From Burkholderia pyrrocinia (GTDB lineage: Bacteria > Pseudomonadota > Gammaproteobacteria > Burkholderiales > Burkholderiaceae): a stretch of 64,000 nt of DNA. A program made the position numbers and the translations under genes. The stretch lies in the NCBI RefSeq assembly GCF_003330765.1, contig NZ_CP024903.1:2790001-2854000 (forward strand). Reading direction: 5' to 3'. Of this stretch, positions 1 through 9,463 are shown piece by piece. Numbering within the stretch: the first letter of the stretch is position 1; every line of letters starts with the position of its first letter. Below the pieces are notes generated by a model. The model saw only the letters and a program-made list of their open reading frames with translations. It was not told the origin of the DNA and searched no databases.

Positions 1-1047
1 CATCAGGCCGATCACGTCGGCGTCGAGCGCCTTCAGTGCGCTGACGATCTTCGCTTCCTGACGCTGGAATTCCGGGTAGTTCTTCGCGCCGCGGTTGTTC
101 GGATCGTCGAAGCCGCCGCCGAGGCCGTTGCCGTTGAAGTAGTTGAGGACGTTGAACGACGCGACGCGCAGGTTCGATTTCGGATCGCGCGCGGGCGCGT
201 TGGTGCGCGGGTTCGCACGCGCGTCGAATGCCGGCACGGCCGCGCCGGGCAGCGGCTGCACGCGCCATGCGCCGTACCGCACCTCGAGTACGCCTTCGAC
301 ATTGCGCACGGTGTAGCCCGCGCGCAGCGTGTTCGCCGCGGAAAGCTCCGGCGCCGGATACGGCACGGTCGCGGGGTTCTGCTTGTTCGAGCCGTCGTCG
401 AGGATCAGGCGGTTGCGCGCGTTCGCGTCGATCTGCGTCTGCGCCTGTGCGGGCGGCACGACGCTCGTCGGCGTGCGCAGGCGGCCGTTGCTGAGCATCA
501 CGCTGCCGTAGCGGCCGAGCTCGTAGTTATCGGTGACGTTCAGCGTCTGCGGCAGGCGGACGAGCATCCCTTCATACGCGGCGAACGCGTTCGGGCTGTC
601 GACCGGCAGCGTGAGCGTCGTGGGCGTGACTGCCTGGCCGTTCGCGCACACCGCGATCGCGCCCGACAGCGTGAGCTGCGTCTGCCCGTATTTCTCCTCG
701 ACCTTGCCCGTCACGTGCACGAGATCGCCCGCCTTCGCGCGCACTTTCGGCGCATAGACGAACAGGCCTTCGGACACGCCCGGCTGGTTGCGGCGCTGCG
801 CGTCGGCCTGCTGGACGAAGAAGCCGCCGAAGCCATCGGTGCCGCCGAAATCGGCGGTGACGACGGCTTCGATCGACGCGTTCTGGCCGGCGAGCGGCGA
901 CGGCGCGCCCGGCCCCTGGATATCGGCGATCGGCGTCGTGCTGCCGCCGCAGTTCGGGCTGACGGGCGCGACGGTGGCGGCGAACACCGGCGCGGCGAGC
1001 GTCGGGAGCAGCAATAGCGGGGTAAGCAGGCGGATTGTCGAGCGCAT
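1..1047 (-). CDS. ExeM/NucH-family extracellular nuclease (partial, N-terminal part)
   Basis: Reading leftward from ATG at 1047, 349 codons stay open to the window edge, so the C-terminal part is missing. Residues 1-23 form a signal peptide ending in VFA, so the product is exported. The next ~300 residues resemble the OB-fold-like N-terminal region of ExeM/NucH secreted nucleases (early Cys in 'SPNCGG', several beta-rich stretches). The start of the endonuclease/exonuclease/phosphatase domain is visible near the edge as 'LRVASFNVLNYFNG', followed by 'FQRQEAKIVSALKALDADVIGLM', which is typical of the EEP fold. The family degrades extracellular DNA in a metal-dependent way and supplies phosphate or remodels biofilm. 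Catalytic His and Asp residues lie outside the window. No operon partner is visible; the gene upstream on the same strand is separated by three hairpins. Confidence 0.85.
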   Translation of the reverse strand, partial: MRSTIRLLTPLLLLPTLAAPVFAATVAPVSPNCGGSTTPIADIQGPGAPSPLAGQNASIEAVVTADFGGTDGFGGFFVQQADAQRRNQPGVSEGLFVYAPKVRAKAGDLVHVTGKVEEKYGQTQLTLSGAIAVCANGQAVTPTTLTLPVDSPNAFAAYEGMLVRLPQTLNVTDNYELGRYGSVMLSNGRLRTPTSVVPPAQAQTQIDANARNRLILDDGSNKQNPATVPYPAPELSAANTLRAGYTVRNVEGVLEVRYGAWRVQPLPGAAVPAFDARANPRTNAPARDPKSNLRVASFNVLNYFNGNGLGGGFDDPNNRGAKNYPEFQRQEAKIVSALKALDADVIGLM

Positions 1048-1153
1048 GACGGGGAATCCCGGTTGTGAGGGTGGCGAAAGCTTAGCGGCGCTCGGTGACA
1101 GTTTTTGGTAATCGACAGACAGGTCTATGTAATTTTCGTGATCACGCCGCGAT

Positions 1154-1226
1154 CGCAACCGGCCGCACGGTTGCGCATGAAAAACGGGGAATCGTCTGAC
1201 AAAAAGCCCTGTCGCGACGATTCCCC
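1154..1226. other. Two perfect stem-loops in the nuclease/cus intergenic region
   Basis: CGCAACCG at 1154-1161 pairs with CGGTTGCG at 1168-1175 (6-nt loop), and GGGGAATCGTC at 1186-1196 pairs with GACGATTCCCC at 1216-1226 (19-nt loop). Neither is followed by a clear T-run. They lie between the end of the cus operon and the start of the nuclease gene, in the leader of the latter if transcription enters from upstream. They could insulate the two units or stabilise RNA ends. Confidence 0.5.
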
Positions 1227-1270
1227 CTGATGACCTTCGGCAACGCGCCGGCGCGGCGCGCTTCGCTGCA

Positions 1271-1301
1271 CGGATGCGGGCGACGGCAACGCCCGCATCC
1301 G
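1271..1301 (-). terminator. Terminator-like hairpin after the cus operon
   Basis: CGGATGCGGGC at 1271-1281 and GCCCGCATCCG at 1291-1301 form a perfect 11-bp stem with a 9-nt loop, starting 5 nt after the stop codon of the last cus gene. No T-run follows on the minus strand, so it may act as an RNA-end stabiliser or a weak terminator. Confidence 0.55.
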
Positions 1302-1306
1302 GACGA

Positions 1307-1675
1307 TCAGGACGCTTTCGCCAGCTTGACGATCGTCAGCGTGCCGTTGACCTTCTCGATCCGCACCTTGACCTTGTCGCCCGCGTGAACCTGCGCGAGC
1401 ATGGCCGCGTCCTTCGCCTTGAACGCCATCGTCATCGGCGGCATCCCGACGTTCTCGAGCGCGCCGTGCTTCAGCGTGACCATGCCGCTCGCGGCATCGA
1501 CCTTCTTCACTTCCGCATCGGTCAGCGCGGCATGCGACTCGGCCGCGTCGCCCGACGACATCTTCATGCCGGACATGTCCATGCCCGACATGTCGCCGGC
1601 CGCCGATGCGGGCGCTGCGACAGCGCCGAACGCGAGCGTGGCGGCAACGGCCGCAATCAATTTCATCTTTTTCAT
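1307..1675 (-). CDS. cusF: CusF-like periplasmic copper-binding protein
   Basis: 122 aa. A signal peptide (residues 1-26, cut after ASA) is followed by a Met-rich linker (Met at 29, 32, 34, 37, 39) and a small CusF-like beta-barrel. The metal-site motif is 'GMPPMTMAF' with His70, Met81 and Met83 matching the His/Met/Met ligands of E. coli CusF. The conserved Trp of that family (Trp44 in E. coli) is replaced by Met78, which offers an extra thioether ligand. The role is to carry Cu(I)/Ag(I) in the periplasm to the CusCBA pump. The ATG overlaps the cusA stop as ATGA, and a GGAG stands just upstream, so it is the last gene of the efflux operon. It is the second CusF module in the operon, since CusB carries another. 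Confidence 0.85.
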   Translation of the reverse strand: MKKMKLIAAVAATLAFGAVAAPASAAGDMSGMDMSGMKMSSGDAAESHAALTDAEVKKVDAASGMVTLKHGALENVGMPPMTMAFKAKDAAMLAQVHAGDKVKVRIEKVNGTLTIVKLAKAS

Positions 1676-4600
1676 CGAGATTCTCCAGTGTGGGTGGATG
1701 GCACATTCATGCCGGAAGGAACTGCGGGGAAATGCCGCGCATCGCTCGCGCTTCGCACACGACGGCGCTGAAGCAGAAGCCACGCGGCGGGAATGACGAA
1801 CATCGACAGCAGCGGCGCCGTGACCATGCCGCCGACCATCGGCGCGGCGATGCGCTGCATGACTTCGGAGCCGGCGCCGTGCCCGACCATGATCGGCACG
1901 AGGCCGGCCAGCACGACGGCGACCGTCATCGCCTTCGGCCGCACGCGCAGCACCGCGCCTTCGCGGATCGCGTCGAGCAGCAGCGCATCGGTCAGCGGCT
2001 CGCCGGCGTCGAGCCGGCGCTGCAACGCACCCTTCAGGTACAGCAGCATCACGACGCCGAATTCCGCGGCCACGCCCGCCAGCGCGATGAAACCGACCGA
2101 CGTCGCGACGGACACCGCGTGGCCGAGCGCCCAGACGAGCCAGAAGCCGCCGACCAGCGCGAACGGCACCGTCGACATCAGCAGCAGCGCGTCGGCCGCC
2201 GAATTGAACGTGAGGAACAGCAGCACGAAGATCACGACGAGCGTCACCGGCACGACAGTGCGCAGCGTCGCCGCCGCGCGTTCGAGATACTCGAACTGCC
2301 CCGACCACGCGATCGAATAGCCGGGCGGCAACGCGACCTGCTGCGCGACGGCCTGCTGCATCGCGCGGACCGCCGTGCGCAGGTCGGTGCCGCGGAGATC
2401 GACGTACACGTAGCCGGACAGCCGCGCGTTCTCGCTGCGGATCATCGGCGGCCCGTCGGCGATCGCGATGCGCGCGACGTCGCCGAGGCGGATCTGCGCG
2501 CCGCGTGCGGTGACGACCGGCAATTGCCGCAGGTTCTCGAGCGAATCGCGGATCTCGCGCGGATAGCGGATGTTGATCGGGAAACGCTCACGCCCCGCGA
2601 TCACTTCGCCGACATCCTCGCCGCCGACCGCCGACGACACGACCGACTGCACATCGGCAACCGACAGGCCGTAGCGCGCGGCGGCGAGCCGGTCAATGTC
2701 GACGTCGAGGTAGCGGCCGCCGTTCAGCCGTTCCGCGAGCGCGGACGTGACGCCCGGCACGTGCTTCACCGCCGCCTCGACCTGCGTCGCGATCGCGTCG
2801 ATCCCCGTCAGCTCAGGCCCGGAAATCTTCACGCCGACCGGCGTCTTGATGCCGGTGGACAGCATGTCGAGCCGATTGCGGATCGGTGGCACCCACACGT
2901 TCGACAGGCCCGGCACCTTCACCGTGCGATCAAGCTCGTCGACCAGCTTCTCCGGCGTCATGCCGGGCCGCCATGCACTGCGCGGCTTGAAGCGGATCGT
3001 CGTCTCGAACATTTCGAGCGGCGCGGGGTCGGTGGCCGTATCCGCGCGGCCCGATTTGCCGAACACCGTGTCGACCTCGGGCACGGTCTTGATCAGCCGG
3101 TCGGTCTGCTGCAGCAGTTCGCTCGCCTTGTCGGCCGAGATGCCCGGCAGCGCGGTCGGCATGTACAGCAGGTCGCCTTCGTCGAGCGGCGGCATGAATT
3201 CGCCGCCGAGCCGCGACAGCGGCACGGCCGTCAGCACGAGCGCGACGACCGCGATGCCGATCGCGAACCACGGGCGCCGCAGCGTCGCTTCGAGCAGCGG
3301 CCGGTACAGGCGGATCAGCACGCGGTTGATCGGATTCGCGTGCTCGTGCGGAATGCGGCCGCGCACGAGATAACCCATCAGCACGGGCACCAGTGTCACC
3401 GACAGCCCGGCGGCAGCGGCGATCGTGTAGGTCTTCGTGAACGCCAGCGGTGCGAACAGCTTGCCTTCCTGCCCTTCCAGCGAAAACACCGGAATGAACG
3501 ACAGCGTGATGATCAGCAGCGAGAAGAACAGCGCCGGCCCGACTTCCGCGGCCGACGTCGCGACGAGTTCCCAGCGCCGCGCGGCCGTCAGCGGCTCGCC
3601 GGGATGCGCGTGATCGTAGGCTTCCAGATGCTTGTGCGCGTTCTCGATCATCACGATCGCCGCGTCGATCATCGCGCCGATCGCGATCGCGATCCCGCCG
3701 AGCGACATCAGGTTCGCATTCACGCCCTGGTAGCGCATCACGATGAACGCGGCCAGCACGCCGAGCGGCAGCGACAGGATCGCGACGAACGCGCTGCGCA
3801 GATGGAACAGGAACACCGCGCAGACGATCCCGACGATGACGAATTCCTCGATCAGCTTGTCCTTCAGGTTGCCCACCGCGCGCTCGATCAGTTGCGAGCG
3901 GTCGTAGGTCGTGACGATCTCGACGCCGGGCGGCAGCGAATGCTTCAGGTCGGCGAGCTTCGCCTTCACCGCGTCGATCGTCGTCAGCGCGTTCTTGCCC
4001 GAACGCATCACGATTACGCCACCCGTCACCTCACCCTGCCCGTTCAGCTCCGCGATCCCGCGCCGCATCGCCGGGCCGACCTGGATGCGCGCGACGTCGC
4101 CGAGCAGCACCGGCGTGCCCGCGTCGTCCGTGCGCAACACGACATGCCGGAAGTCGTCGAGCGTGCGCAGGTAGCCGGACGAACGCACCATGTACTCCGA
4201 CTCGGCCAGCTCGACGACCGAGCCGCCGGATTCCTGGTTGGCCTTGCCGAGCGCGTCCGCGACCGCCGCCTGCGTGATGCCGTACGCGCGCAGCTTGTCC
4301 GGATCGAGCACGACCTGGTACTGGCGCACCATGCCGCCGATGCTCGCCACCTCGGATACGTCCGGCACGGCCTTCAACTCGAACTTCAGGAACCAGTCGT
4401 TGAGCGCGCGCAGTTGCCCGAGATCGTGATGGCCGGTGCGGTCGACCAGCGCGTACTCGTACACCCAGCCGACGCCGGTCGCATCCGGCCCGAGCGACAC
4501 GGTCGCGCCTGCCGGCAACCGGCTCTGCACCTGGCTCAGGTATTCGAGCACGCGCGAACGCGCCCAGTACGGATCGGTGTGGTCGTCGAACAGCACATAG

Positions 4601-4878
4601 ACGAACGCGTCGCCGAACGACGAGTACGCGCGCACGGTTTTCGCGCCGGGCACGCCGAGCAGCGTGGTCGTCAGCGGATAGGTCACCTGGTCCTCGACGA
4701 CCTGCGGCGCCTTGCCCGGATACGACGCCTTCACGATCACCTGCGTGTCCGACAGGTCGGGCAGCGCATCGAGCGGCGTCTGCCGCAGCGAATGAACGCC
4801 CCACGCCGCGATCAGCACGGTGGCCAGGAGCACCAGGAAGCGATGGTGGATGGACCAGCGAATGATGCGCGCGATCAT
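1672..4878 (-). CDS. cusA: Cu(I)/Ag(I) efflux RND transporter CusA
   Basis: 1068 aa, the usual length for heavy-metal RND pumps. It is the inner-membrane, proton-driven subunit of the CusCBA complex and expels monovalent copper and silver. The substrate class can be read from the sequence: Met573 ('LYMPTALPG'), Met623 ('LEMFETT') and Met672 ('DMLSTGIK') fall at the positions of the E. coli CusA methionine triad, which is absent from divalent-metal CzcA pumps. The TM4 motif '[21 protein letters not shown]' carries the proton-relay Asp. The start at 4878 ([14 protein letters not shown]) gives the standard first membrane helix; longer upstream readings lie in cusB. It overlaps cusB by ATGA and ends by ATGA overlap with cusF, indicating translational coupling. 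Confidence 0.97.
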   Translation of the reverse strand: MIARIIRWSIHHRFLVLLATVLIAAWGVHSLRQTPLDALPDLSDTQVIVKASYPGKAPQVVEDQVTYPLTTTLLGVPGAKTVRAYSSFGDAFVYVLFDDHTDPYWARSRVLEYLSQVQSRLPAGATVSLGPDATGVGWVYEYALVDRTGHHDLGQLRALNDWFLKFELKAVPDVSEVASIGGMVRQYQVVLDPDKLRAYGITQAAVADALGKANQESGGSVVELAESEYMVRSSGYLRTLDDFRHVVLRTDDAGTPVLLGDVARIQVGPAMRRGIAELNGQGEVTGGVIVMRSGKNALTTIDAVKAKLADLKHSLPPGVEIVTTYDRSQLIERAVGNLKDKLIEEFVIVGIVCAVFLFHLRSAFVAILSLPLGVLAAFIVMRYQGVNANLMSLGGIAIAIGAMIDAAIVMIENAHKHLEAYDHAHPGEPLTAARRWELVATSAAEVGPALFFSLLIITLSFIPVFSLEGQEGKLFAPLAFTKTYTIAAAAGLSVTLVPVLMGYLVRGRIPHEHANPINRVLIRLYRPLLEATLRRPWFAIGIAVVALVLTAVPLSRLGGEFMPPLDEGDLLYMPTALPGISADKASELLQQTDRLIKTVPEVDTVFGKSGRADTATDPAPLEMFETTIRFKPRSAWRPGMTPEKLVDELDRTVKVPGLSNVWVPPIRNRLDMLSTGIKTPVGVKISGPELTGIDAIATQVEAAVKHVPGVTSALAERLNGGRYLDVDIDRLAAARYGLSVADVQSVVSSAVGGEDVGEVIAGRERFPINIRYPREIRDSLENLRQLPVVTARGAQIRLGDVARIAIADGPPMIRSENARLSGYVYVDLRGTDLRTAVRAMQQAVAQQVALPPGYSIAWSGQFEYLERAAATLRTVVPVTLVVIFVLLFLTFNSAADALLLMSTVPFALVGGFWLVWALGHAVSVATSVGFIALAGVAAEFGVVMLLYLKGALQRRLDAGEPLTDALLLDAIREGAVLRVRPKAMTVAVVLAGLVPIMVGHGAGSEVMQRIAAPMVGGMVTAPLLSMFVIPAAWLLLQRRRVRSASDARHFPAVPSGMNVPSTHTGESR

Positions 4879-6389
4879 CGTTCGCCTCCCTGCGGTTCGA
4901 CCTTCGTCAGCCGATAGCCGTCGTCGCTCTGCGTGAACGCGAAACGCACCGTCTCGCCCGGCTTCACGTCCGGGAACGCCTGCGCCGACGGCTTGCCGAA
5001 CGCCATCGTCATCGCCCCCCAGCCGAGCGCCGGAACGGGCTGGTGCGAGAACGTGATGTCGGCGGACGTGACCTTCTCGACCTTGCCGGTGGTTTCGTAG
5101 ATCGGCGCCGCCGCGGCGGAAGACGATGCTGCCGCGCTTGCGCCGGCCGCCCGTTCCAGCCGTGGCAGCACGCTTTTCAGGCTGGCCTCGGAATCGATCA
5201 GGAACTGCCCCGACGCGACGACCGTGTCGCCTTCGCTCAACCCGTCGAGCACTTCCGTGTCGCTGCCGACGTCGTTGCCCGCCGTCACCGACACCGGCTG
5301 CAGCCGGCCGTCGCCGTTCTTCACGATGACGATCGAGCGCTTGCCGGTCGCGATCACCGCTTCGGACGGCACGAGCAGGCGCGACACGGTCTGCTTCGCG
5401 GCGACATGCACGCGCATCAGCATGCCGGGCGTGAGCTTCAGCGACGCATTGTCGATCTCCACGCGCGCCTGCAGCGTGCGGCTGCCGGTGCTGATGCCGG
5501 GCAGCACTTCGCGGATGTGTCCCGTGAAGTGCCGCGCCGGATCGCCCGCGAACGTCGCGTCGACCGACATCCCCGGCTGCACGTTCAGCGCGAGCGCTTC
5601 CGGCACCTCGACGATGAGCCACAGCGTCGACAACCCGGCGATCTTCGCGAGCGTCTGCCCGGGCGCGACCATCGCACCATCCCGCACGTTCAGCTCGCTG
5701 ACGACGCCGGTTTCCGGCGCGCTCAGCACGACATGCGTCTGCGCGCGGCCGGTGCGATCGAGGTTCGCGATCATGCCGTCGGGCATCGACAGCGCCCGCA
5801 TGCGCGCGCGCGACGCGTCGAGCAGGCTGCCGTCCATGCCGCCGCGCTTGAGCGCGAGATATTCCTCCTGCGGCGCGAGCCAGTCCGGCACGAACAGCGA
5901 CGCGACCGGCGCGCCCTTCGCGATGCGCTGCATCGGCGCGCGCGCGTAGAGACGGTCGATGTAGCCGGTGACACGCGACTGCACGACGTCCGCGCGCGAT
6001 TCGTCGAACTGCGTGGTGCCCACCGCATCGAAGCCGGCCGCCGTCTGCTGCCGGCGCACGGTCGCATAACGAATGCCCAGGTTCTGCTGCAGGCCCGGAT
6101 CGATCCGGATGCCGGACGCGCCGCCGCCTTCGTCCGCATAGACGGGCTGCAGCTGCATGTCCATGAACGGCGATTTCCCCGGTTTGTCGAAGTGCTGGTT
6201 CGGCACCATCGGGTCGTGCCAGTACAGCACCTTGCGTCCCGCCTGCGGATCGGTCATGCCCGACGGCGCGACAGCCGCCGCCCCCGCGCCGCCCGCCGCA
6301 TGGCGCACGCCCGCGAAATAGCCCGCGCCGAGCAGCGCCGCGCCGGCGAATGCCGTCAACGCCGCGCGCGCCAGTGATTGTTTCGTCAT
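4875..6389 (-). CDS. cusB: CusB periplasmic adaptor with fused C-terminal CusF domain
   Basis: 504 aa membrane-fusion protein linking CusA to the outer-membrane channel. Residues 8-28 are the N-terminal membrane anchor. Residues 55-87 are a heavy-metal-binding domain ('[12 protein letters not shown]' to '[11 protein letters not shown]'). The central part is the hairpin, lipoyl and beta-barrel region of HlyD-type adaptors. The last ~80 residues are a CusF-like module with His449, Trp457, Met460 and Met462 ('GWGAMTM'), so metal chaperone and adaptor are fused. E. coli CusB is about 400 aa and lacks this tail. The start at ATG 6389 is preceded by GAGAACGAG and gives a normal signal anchor. It lies 11 nt after cusC and overlaps cusA by 4 nt. 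Confidence 0.95.
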   Translation of the reverse strand: MTKQSLARAALTAFAGAALLGAGYFAGVRHAAGGAGAAAVAPSGMTDPQAGRKVLYWHDPMVPNQHFDKPGKSPFMDMQLQPVYADEGGGASGIRIDPGLQQNLGIRYATVRRQQTAAGFDAVGTTQFDESRADVVQSRVTGYIDRLYARAPMQRIAKGAPVASLFVPDWLAPQEEYLALKRGGMDGSLLDASRARMRALSMPDGMIANLDRTGRAQTHVVLSAPETGVVSELNVRDGAMVAPGQTLAKIAGLSTLWLIVEVPEALALNVQPGMSVDATFAGDPARHFTGHIREVLPGISTGSRTLQARVEIDNASLKLTPGMLMRVHVAAKQTVSRLLVPSEAVIATGKRSIVIVKNGDGRLQPVSVTAGNDVGSDTEVLDGLSEGDTVVASGQFLIDSEASLKSVLPRLERAAGASAAASSSAAAAPIYETTGKVEKVTSADITFSHQPVPALGWGAMTMAFGKPSAQAFPDVKPGETVRFAFTQSDDGYRLTKVEPQGGER

Positions 6390-6400
6390 CTCGTTCTCCT

Positions 6401-7693
6401 TCACTGCGCGGCGGCCATCGTCGACGGCACGACCTGATATTCGAGTTGCGCCCACGTCTGCGACACGTCGCGCCTGAGATCGAGCACCTGCAACTGCGCT
6501 TCCAGCTGCGCGCGCCGCGCGGCGAACGTGTCGGCGAGCGAACCCGTGCCGGCCCGGTAAGCGGCCGTCGCGAGCTGCACGCGCTGATCGGCGGCGGGCA
6601 GCAGGGATGCGCCCAGGTTCGCGATGCGTTCGCGGCCGCTCGCCAGCGTCTCGGACTGCGTACGGATATCGGCCTGCACCTGACGCAGCGTGTCCTCGTA
6701 CATCAGGCGCGCCTTCGTCGCGAGCGCGGCTTTTTCGGCGACGTCGCGGTTCTGGCGGTTCTTGCGGTTGAGCGGCAACGGGATCGAGACACCGACGGAC
6801 ACCATGTTCGAATACGCGCCGCCGCGCTGCTGGTACGCGATCTCCCACGTCCAGTTCGGGCTGCGCTCGCTGTTCGCGACCGCGGTGTCGGCTTCGGCGA
6901 CCGCGATGTCGTCCGCGGCGGCGACGAGCGCCGGTTGCGACAGACGCAGTTCGTCCGGCGGCAGCGACGACACAAAGGATTCGGGCGCGGGCGGCGTGCC
7001 TGTCACGTCCGCCACCGGGGCGGCCGTCCAGCGGGCGAGCGCGATGAGCGCGGTGCGATACGCCTGCTGCGCCTTGAGCACCTGGTCCTGCGTTTGCGCC
7101 AGCATCGCGCGGGCCTGGACGACATCGCCCGCGCTCGCCTTCGCGCCGCGATACGACGCCTGCGTCGCGTCGAGTTCATGGTTCATGTGACCGAGCAGCG
7201 CCTGCTGAAGCGCGAGCGCCTGCTTCGCGTAGACGGCGTCAAGCCAGGCCGTCGCGGTCTGCTGGCGCACGGCGGCGAGCTGCGCGAGATAGCCCGCGCG
7301 CTCGCGGCCGACCTGCTCGTCGGCCAGCGCCGAGCGCAGCCGCCGCTTGTCTCCGGACACCCATTCCTGCTCGATGCCGATGCGGCGCATCGTCATGAAG
7401 TCCTGGCCGACGGTGAAGCGCTGCCCGCCGTTAACCGGCAGATTGTCGATGCCGGCCTTGAGCATCGGGTCCGGCAACTGGCCGGCCCGGACGGCCGCTT
7501 CGGAACGCGCGCGCACCGAAGCCTGCGCGGCCTGCATCGAAGCGGAATGATCGGTGGCGGACTGCAGCGCGGCGTCCAGCGTGAAAGGCGACTGCTGCGC
7601 GTGAACGGCGCCCGCCACCAGAAGCGCGGCCCAAAGCACGGGCGCGCGCCGATACGCACGCCGCGTGCGCGGCGTGCCGAAATCGAATGACAT
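6401..7693 (-). CDS. cusC: CusC-type outer-membrane efflux channel (TolC family)
   Basis: 430 aa TolC/OEP-family protein forming the outer-membrane and periplasmic tunnel of the Cus pump. Residues 1-32 are a signal peptide (cut after VHA). Unlike E. coli CusC there is no lipobox Cys, so it is probably not acylated. Two long alpha-helical repeats with heptad character (roughly residues 45-215 and 250-420) match the two OEP domains, with '[14 protein letters not shown]' before the second beta segment. It is the first of the four core pump genes and is separated from the upstream copL-like gene by 92 nt containing three hairpins. Confidence 0.9.
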   Translation of the reverse strand: MSFDFGTPRTRRAYRRAPVLWAALLVAGAVHAQQSPFTLDAALQSATDHSASMQAAQASVRARSEAAVRAGQLPDPMLKAGIDNLPVNGGQRFTVGQDFMTMRRIGIEQEWVSGDKRRLRSALADEQVGRERAGYLAQLAAVRQQTATAWLDAVYAKQALALQQALLGHMNHELDATQASYRGAKASAGDVVQARAMLAQTQDQVLKAQQAYRTALIALARWTAAPVADVTGTPPAPESFVSSLPPDELRLSQPALVAAADDIAVAEADTAVANSERSPNWTWEIAYQQRGGAYSNMVSVGVSIPLPLNRKNRQNRDVAEKAALATKARLMYEDTLRQVQADIRTQSETLASGRERIANLGASLLPAADQRVQLATAAYRAGTGSLADTFAARRAQLEAQLQVLDLRRDVSQTWAQLEYQVVPSTMAAAQ

Positions 7694-7710
7694 GGTCTAA
7701 CCCCAACGTC

Positions 7711-7769
7711 GGAACCCAAAGGGGTTCCACGTCCTGAGCACAGGACGAACCTCACCGCCTTGGCGGTGA
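7711..7769. other. Three consecutive hairpins between copL-like gene and cusC
   Basis: GGAACCC/GGGTTCC (7711-7717 with 7722-7728), GTCCTG/CAGGAC (7731-7736 with 7741-7746) and TCACCGCC/GGCGGTGA (7752-7759 with 7762-7769) are all perfect. They fill the intergenic space inside the copper operon and could separate the transcript or protect the 5' end of the cusCBAF message. Confidence 0.55.
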
Positions 7770-7785
7770 ACCGGTCGGATCGGGA

Positions 7786-8166
7786 TCAGCTAATGCGTGG
7801 AGGGCGCCACAACCCGCTCGGGTCGCGGGCCGGGACGGTCTGCGTGTAATGGAAGACGATCGTGCTGGCGAATGCAGCGGGACGGCTGACGTCGGCGCGG
7901 GCGGCCGGGTGGTAGAGACTGCCGAACTGGCATTGGGCCGTCACCTTGCAGGCCATGCCCTTGGCTTTGGCCTTCGTGTGATCGGCGGATGGCGACTTCA
8001 TCGAATCGCAATCGCTCATGTCGGCGGACAGGTTCATGCCTGTGTCCGCTTCCATCGACATCGTGTACTGCATCGGACATTCACCGGTCAGGCCGCTGGC
8101 TGCCAGCCCGCTGATGGGCAGCACCGCGCAAAGCAGCAGCAGGATGAAGGTCCGAAGCAATTTCAT
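7786..8166 (-). CDS. CopL-like exported Cys/Met-rich protein, copper-operon leader gene
   Basis: 126 aa. The signal peptide spans about residues 1-22 (cut near LAA). The mature part is rich in soft-metal ligands: Cys30, Cys53, Cys73 and Cys79 with Met32, 36, 38, 44, 50, 56 and 71, plus His63 and His86. Small proteins of this kind (CopL and related DUF2946-like proteins) precede copper-resistance genes in many proteobacteria and are thought to sense or buffer copper. Position at the head of the cus operon supports this; sequence similarity is too loose to name it firmly. There is no Shine-Dalgarno in front of the ATG, while a TATAAT box sits 7 nt upstream (see the promoter entry). Confidence 0.7.
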   Translation of the reverse strand: MKLLRTFILLLLCAVLPISGLAASGLTGECPMQYTMSMEADTGMNLSADMSDCDSMKSPSADHTKAKAKGMACKVTAQCQFGSLYHPAARADVSRPAAFASTIVFHYTQTVPARDPSGLWRPPRIS

Positions 8167-8173
8167 GGCGGCG

Positions 8174-8179
8174 ATTATA
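8174..8179 (-). promoter_or_regulatory. -10 box (TATAAT) directly before the copL-like gene
   Basis: On the minus strand a perfect TATAAT is followed by CGCCGCC and the ATG at 8166. No recognisable -35 hexamer stands 16-18 nt upstream, as expected for an activator-dependent copper promoter. If used, transcription would begin at or one base from the start codon, giving a leaderless or nearly leaderless mRNA. Confidence 0.45.
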
Positions 8180-8272
8180 GCGCGGCATTTTGCTGCGTGG
8201 CGGCGCGTCGATATGGCGGAACGGTCGCGGTGCGGCGGGATGACGCGCCGTATCCGTGACCGTCGCCGCGGG

Positions 8273-8905
8273 CTACCGCGACAGGCCTTCGTCCGTCAGC
8301 ACGGCCTGCACCGCCGGCCGCGCGCGTACGCGCTCATACCATGCGCGCAGATGCGCATACCCTGTCAGATCGATATCCGCGTTGTACACCGACCGCATCC
8401 AGTCGGCCTTGCCCCAGCCGGTCAGCGCGAACAGGTACGCATCGGCAACCGTAAACGTGTCGCCCGCCAGGAACGTCTTGCCGTCGAGCTGGCGGTCGAT
8501 CCATGCAAAGCGGCTGGCGAGCTTCTGCCGCGCCGGGTCGACGTATTTCCCCGCTTGCACCGCGTACAGCAGCGGAATGAAGCCCTTGTGGATTTCCGCC
8601 GTCAGGAAGTTCAGCCACTCCATCAACCGGTAGCGCGCGAGCGTGCCGTAGGCGGGCGCGAGCGCCGCTTCCGGACGCGCATCCGCGAGATACTGCGCAA
8701 TGACCGGCCCTTCGCGCAGTGTCGTGCCGTCGTCGAGTTCGAGCAGCGGCACGTAGCCGAGTTCGGTCACGTCGTAGTAGTTGCGTCCGTCCTCGACCAC
8801 ATGCTTGCGCGCGTCGACCTTGACGATCTCCGCGTCGAGGTTGGCTTCGCGCAGCACGATGCAGATCGCCTGCGAGCAGCTTCCGGGAGCGTGATAAAGC
8901 TTCAT
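8273..8905 (-). CDS. gst: Glutathione S-transferase, beta class
   Basis: 210 aa cytoplasmic enzyme that conjugates or reduces electrophiles with glutathione. The N-terminal thioredoxin-like domain begins 'MKLYHAPGSCSQAICI', with Cys10 at the position of the active-site Cys of bacterial beta-class GSTs; 'GYVPLLELDDG' carries the cis-Pro and 'EGPVIAQYLAD' the glutathione-binding Glu/Ser region. The helical C-terminal domain spans about residues 85-205 with the 'TVADAYLFALTGWG' N-capping motif. Start at ATG 8905, preceded by CCAAGGA; the in-frame extension upstream has no ribosome site. It is transcribed divergently from an HxlR regulator with an inverted repeat between them, which suggests electrophile-responsive control by that protein. 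Confidence 0.92.
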   Translation of the reverse strand: MKLYHAPGSCSQAICIVLREANLDAEIVKVDARKHVVEDGRNYYDVTELGYVPLLELDDGTTLREGPVIAQYLADARPEAALAPAYGTLARYRLMEWLNFLTAEIHKGFIPLLYAVQAGKYVDPARQKLASRFAWIDRQLDGKTFLAGDTFTVADAYLFALTGWGKADWMRSVYNADIDLTGYAHLRAWYERVRARPAVQAVLTDEGLSR

Positions 8906-8996
8906 GCTTTTCCTTGGTGGGTTGTCCGTGTATCGATTCGCCGCGACGCGGGCGCTAATATCTCGCATCGGCGCAAGCACGGGAAGACGGCAGTCG

Positions 8997-9015
8997 TTTG
9001 TGCCGTAGTCACAAA
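8997..9015. promoter_or_regulatory. Inverted repeat between gst and hxlR-type gene (probable operator)
   Basis: TTTGTG-N7-CACAAA is a perfect 6-bp dyad placed 27 nt before the HxlR-type start codon and 92 nt before gst. Its size and place suit binding by a dimeric winged-helix repressor controlling both directions. Confidence 0.5.
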
Positions 9016-9041
9016 AAATTTACCGACCAGGGTTCAGCAGC

Positions 9042-9434
9042 ATGAAAACGAGTGCGACAGGATGTTCCGTTGAAGAAGCGATGCGCCTGCTCGGCGGCCG
9101 CTGGCGGCTGCTGCTGGTGTCGTATCTGCTCGACGGGCCGCGGCGTTTCAGCGACCTGCGCCGCGACATGCCGGGCATCTCGCAGCGCATGCTGACGCTC
9201 GACCTGCGCGCACTGGAAGACGCGGGGCTCGTGCGGCGGACCGTCTATCCGGAGGTGCCGGTACGGGTCGAGTACGATCTGACCGCGGATGGCGACCGGC
9301 TGCGGCCGGTTGTCGACGTCATGCGCGAATTCGGGCTGTGGCTGAAGGCGCGAGATGCCGGTGCATCGTGCGATACCGGTGTGACGCCCGCAGCCGCAGC
9401 CTCGATCGAAACGGCAACCCACTCACCCCGATAA
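9042..9434 (+). CDS. HxlR-family winged-helix transcriptional regulator
   Basis: 130 aa DNA-binding protein. Residues 8-100 form the HxlR winged helix: Cys8 near the N-terminus (the position of the redox or electrophile-sensing Cys in YodB/HypR/QorR-like members), 'LLGGRWRLLLVSYLLDGPRRFSDLRRDMPGIS' with the recognition helix, then 'LEDAGLVRRTVYPEVPVRVEYDLT' as the wing. A ~25-residue Ala/Thr-rich tail is unusual but harmless. Divergent arrangement with the GST gene and the dyad in the intergenic region suggest it controls gst and itself. A thiol switch through Cys8 is an inference from family members. Confidence 0.88.
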   Translation: MKTSATGCSVEEAMRLLGGRWRLLLVSYLLDGPRRFSDLRRDMPGISQRMLTLDLRALEDAGLVRRTVYPEVPVRVEYDLTADGDRLRPVVDVMREFGLWLKARDAGASCDTGVTPAAAASIETATHSPR

Positions 9435-9463
9435 CCATAACCATTACGCAGGAACCACCGTTC

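Noticed and set aside
1606..4917. Very long open frame on the plus strand across cusA (about 1,100 codons)
   Set aside because: It is antisense to a clear cusA gene, its product is a low-complexity Arg/His/Gln-rich chain, and it arises from the high third-position GC of the real gene.
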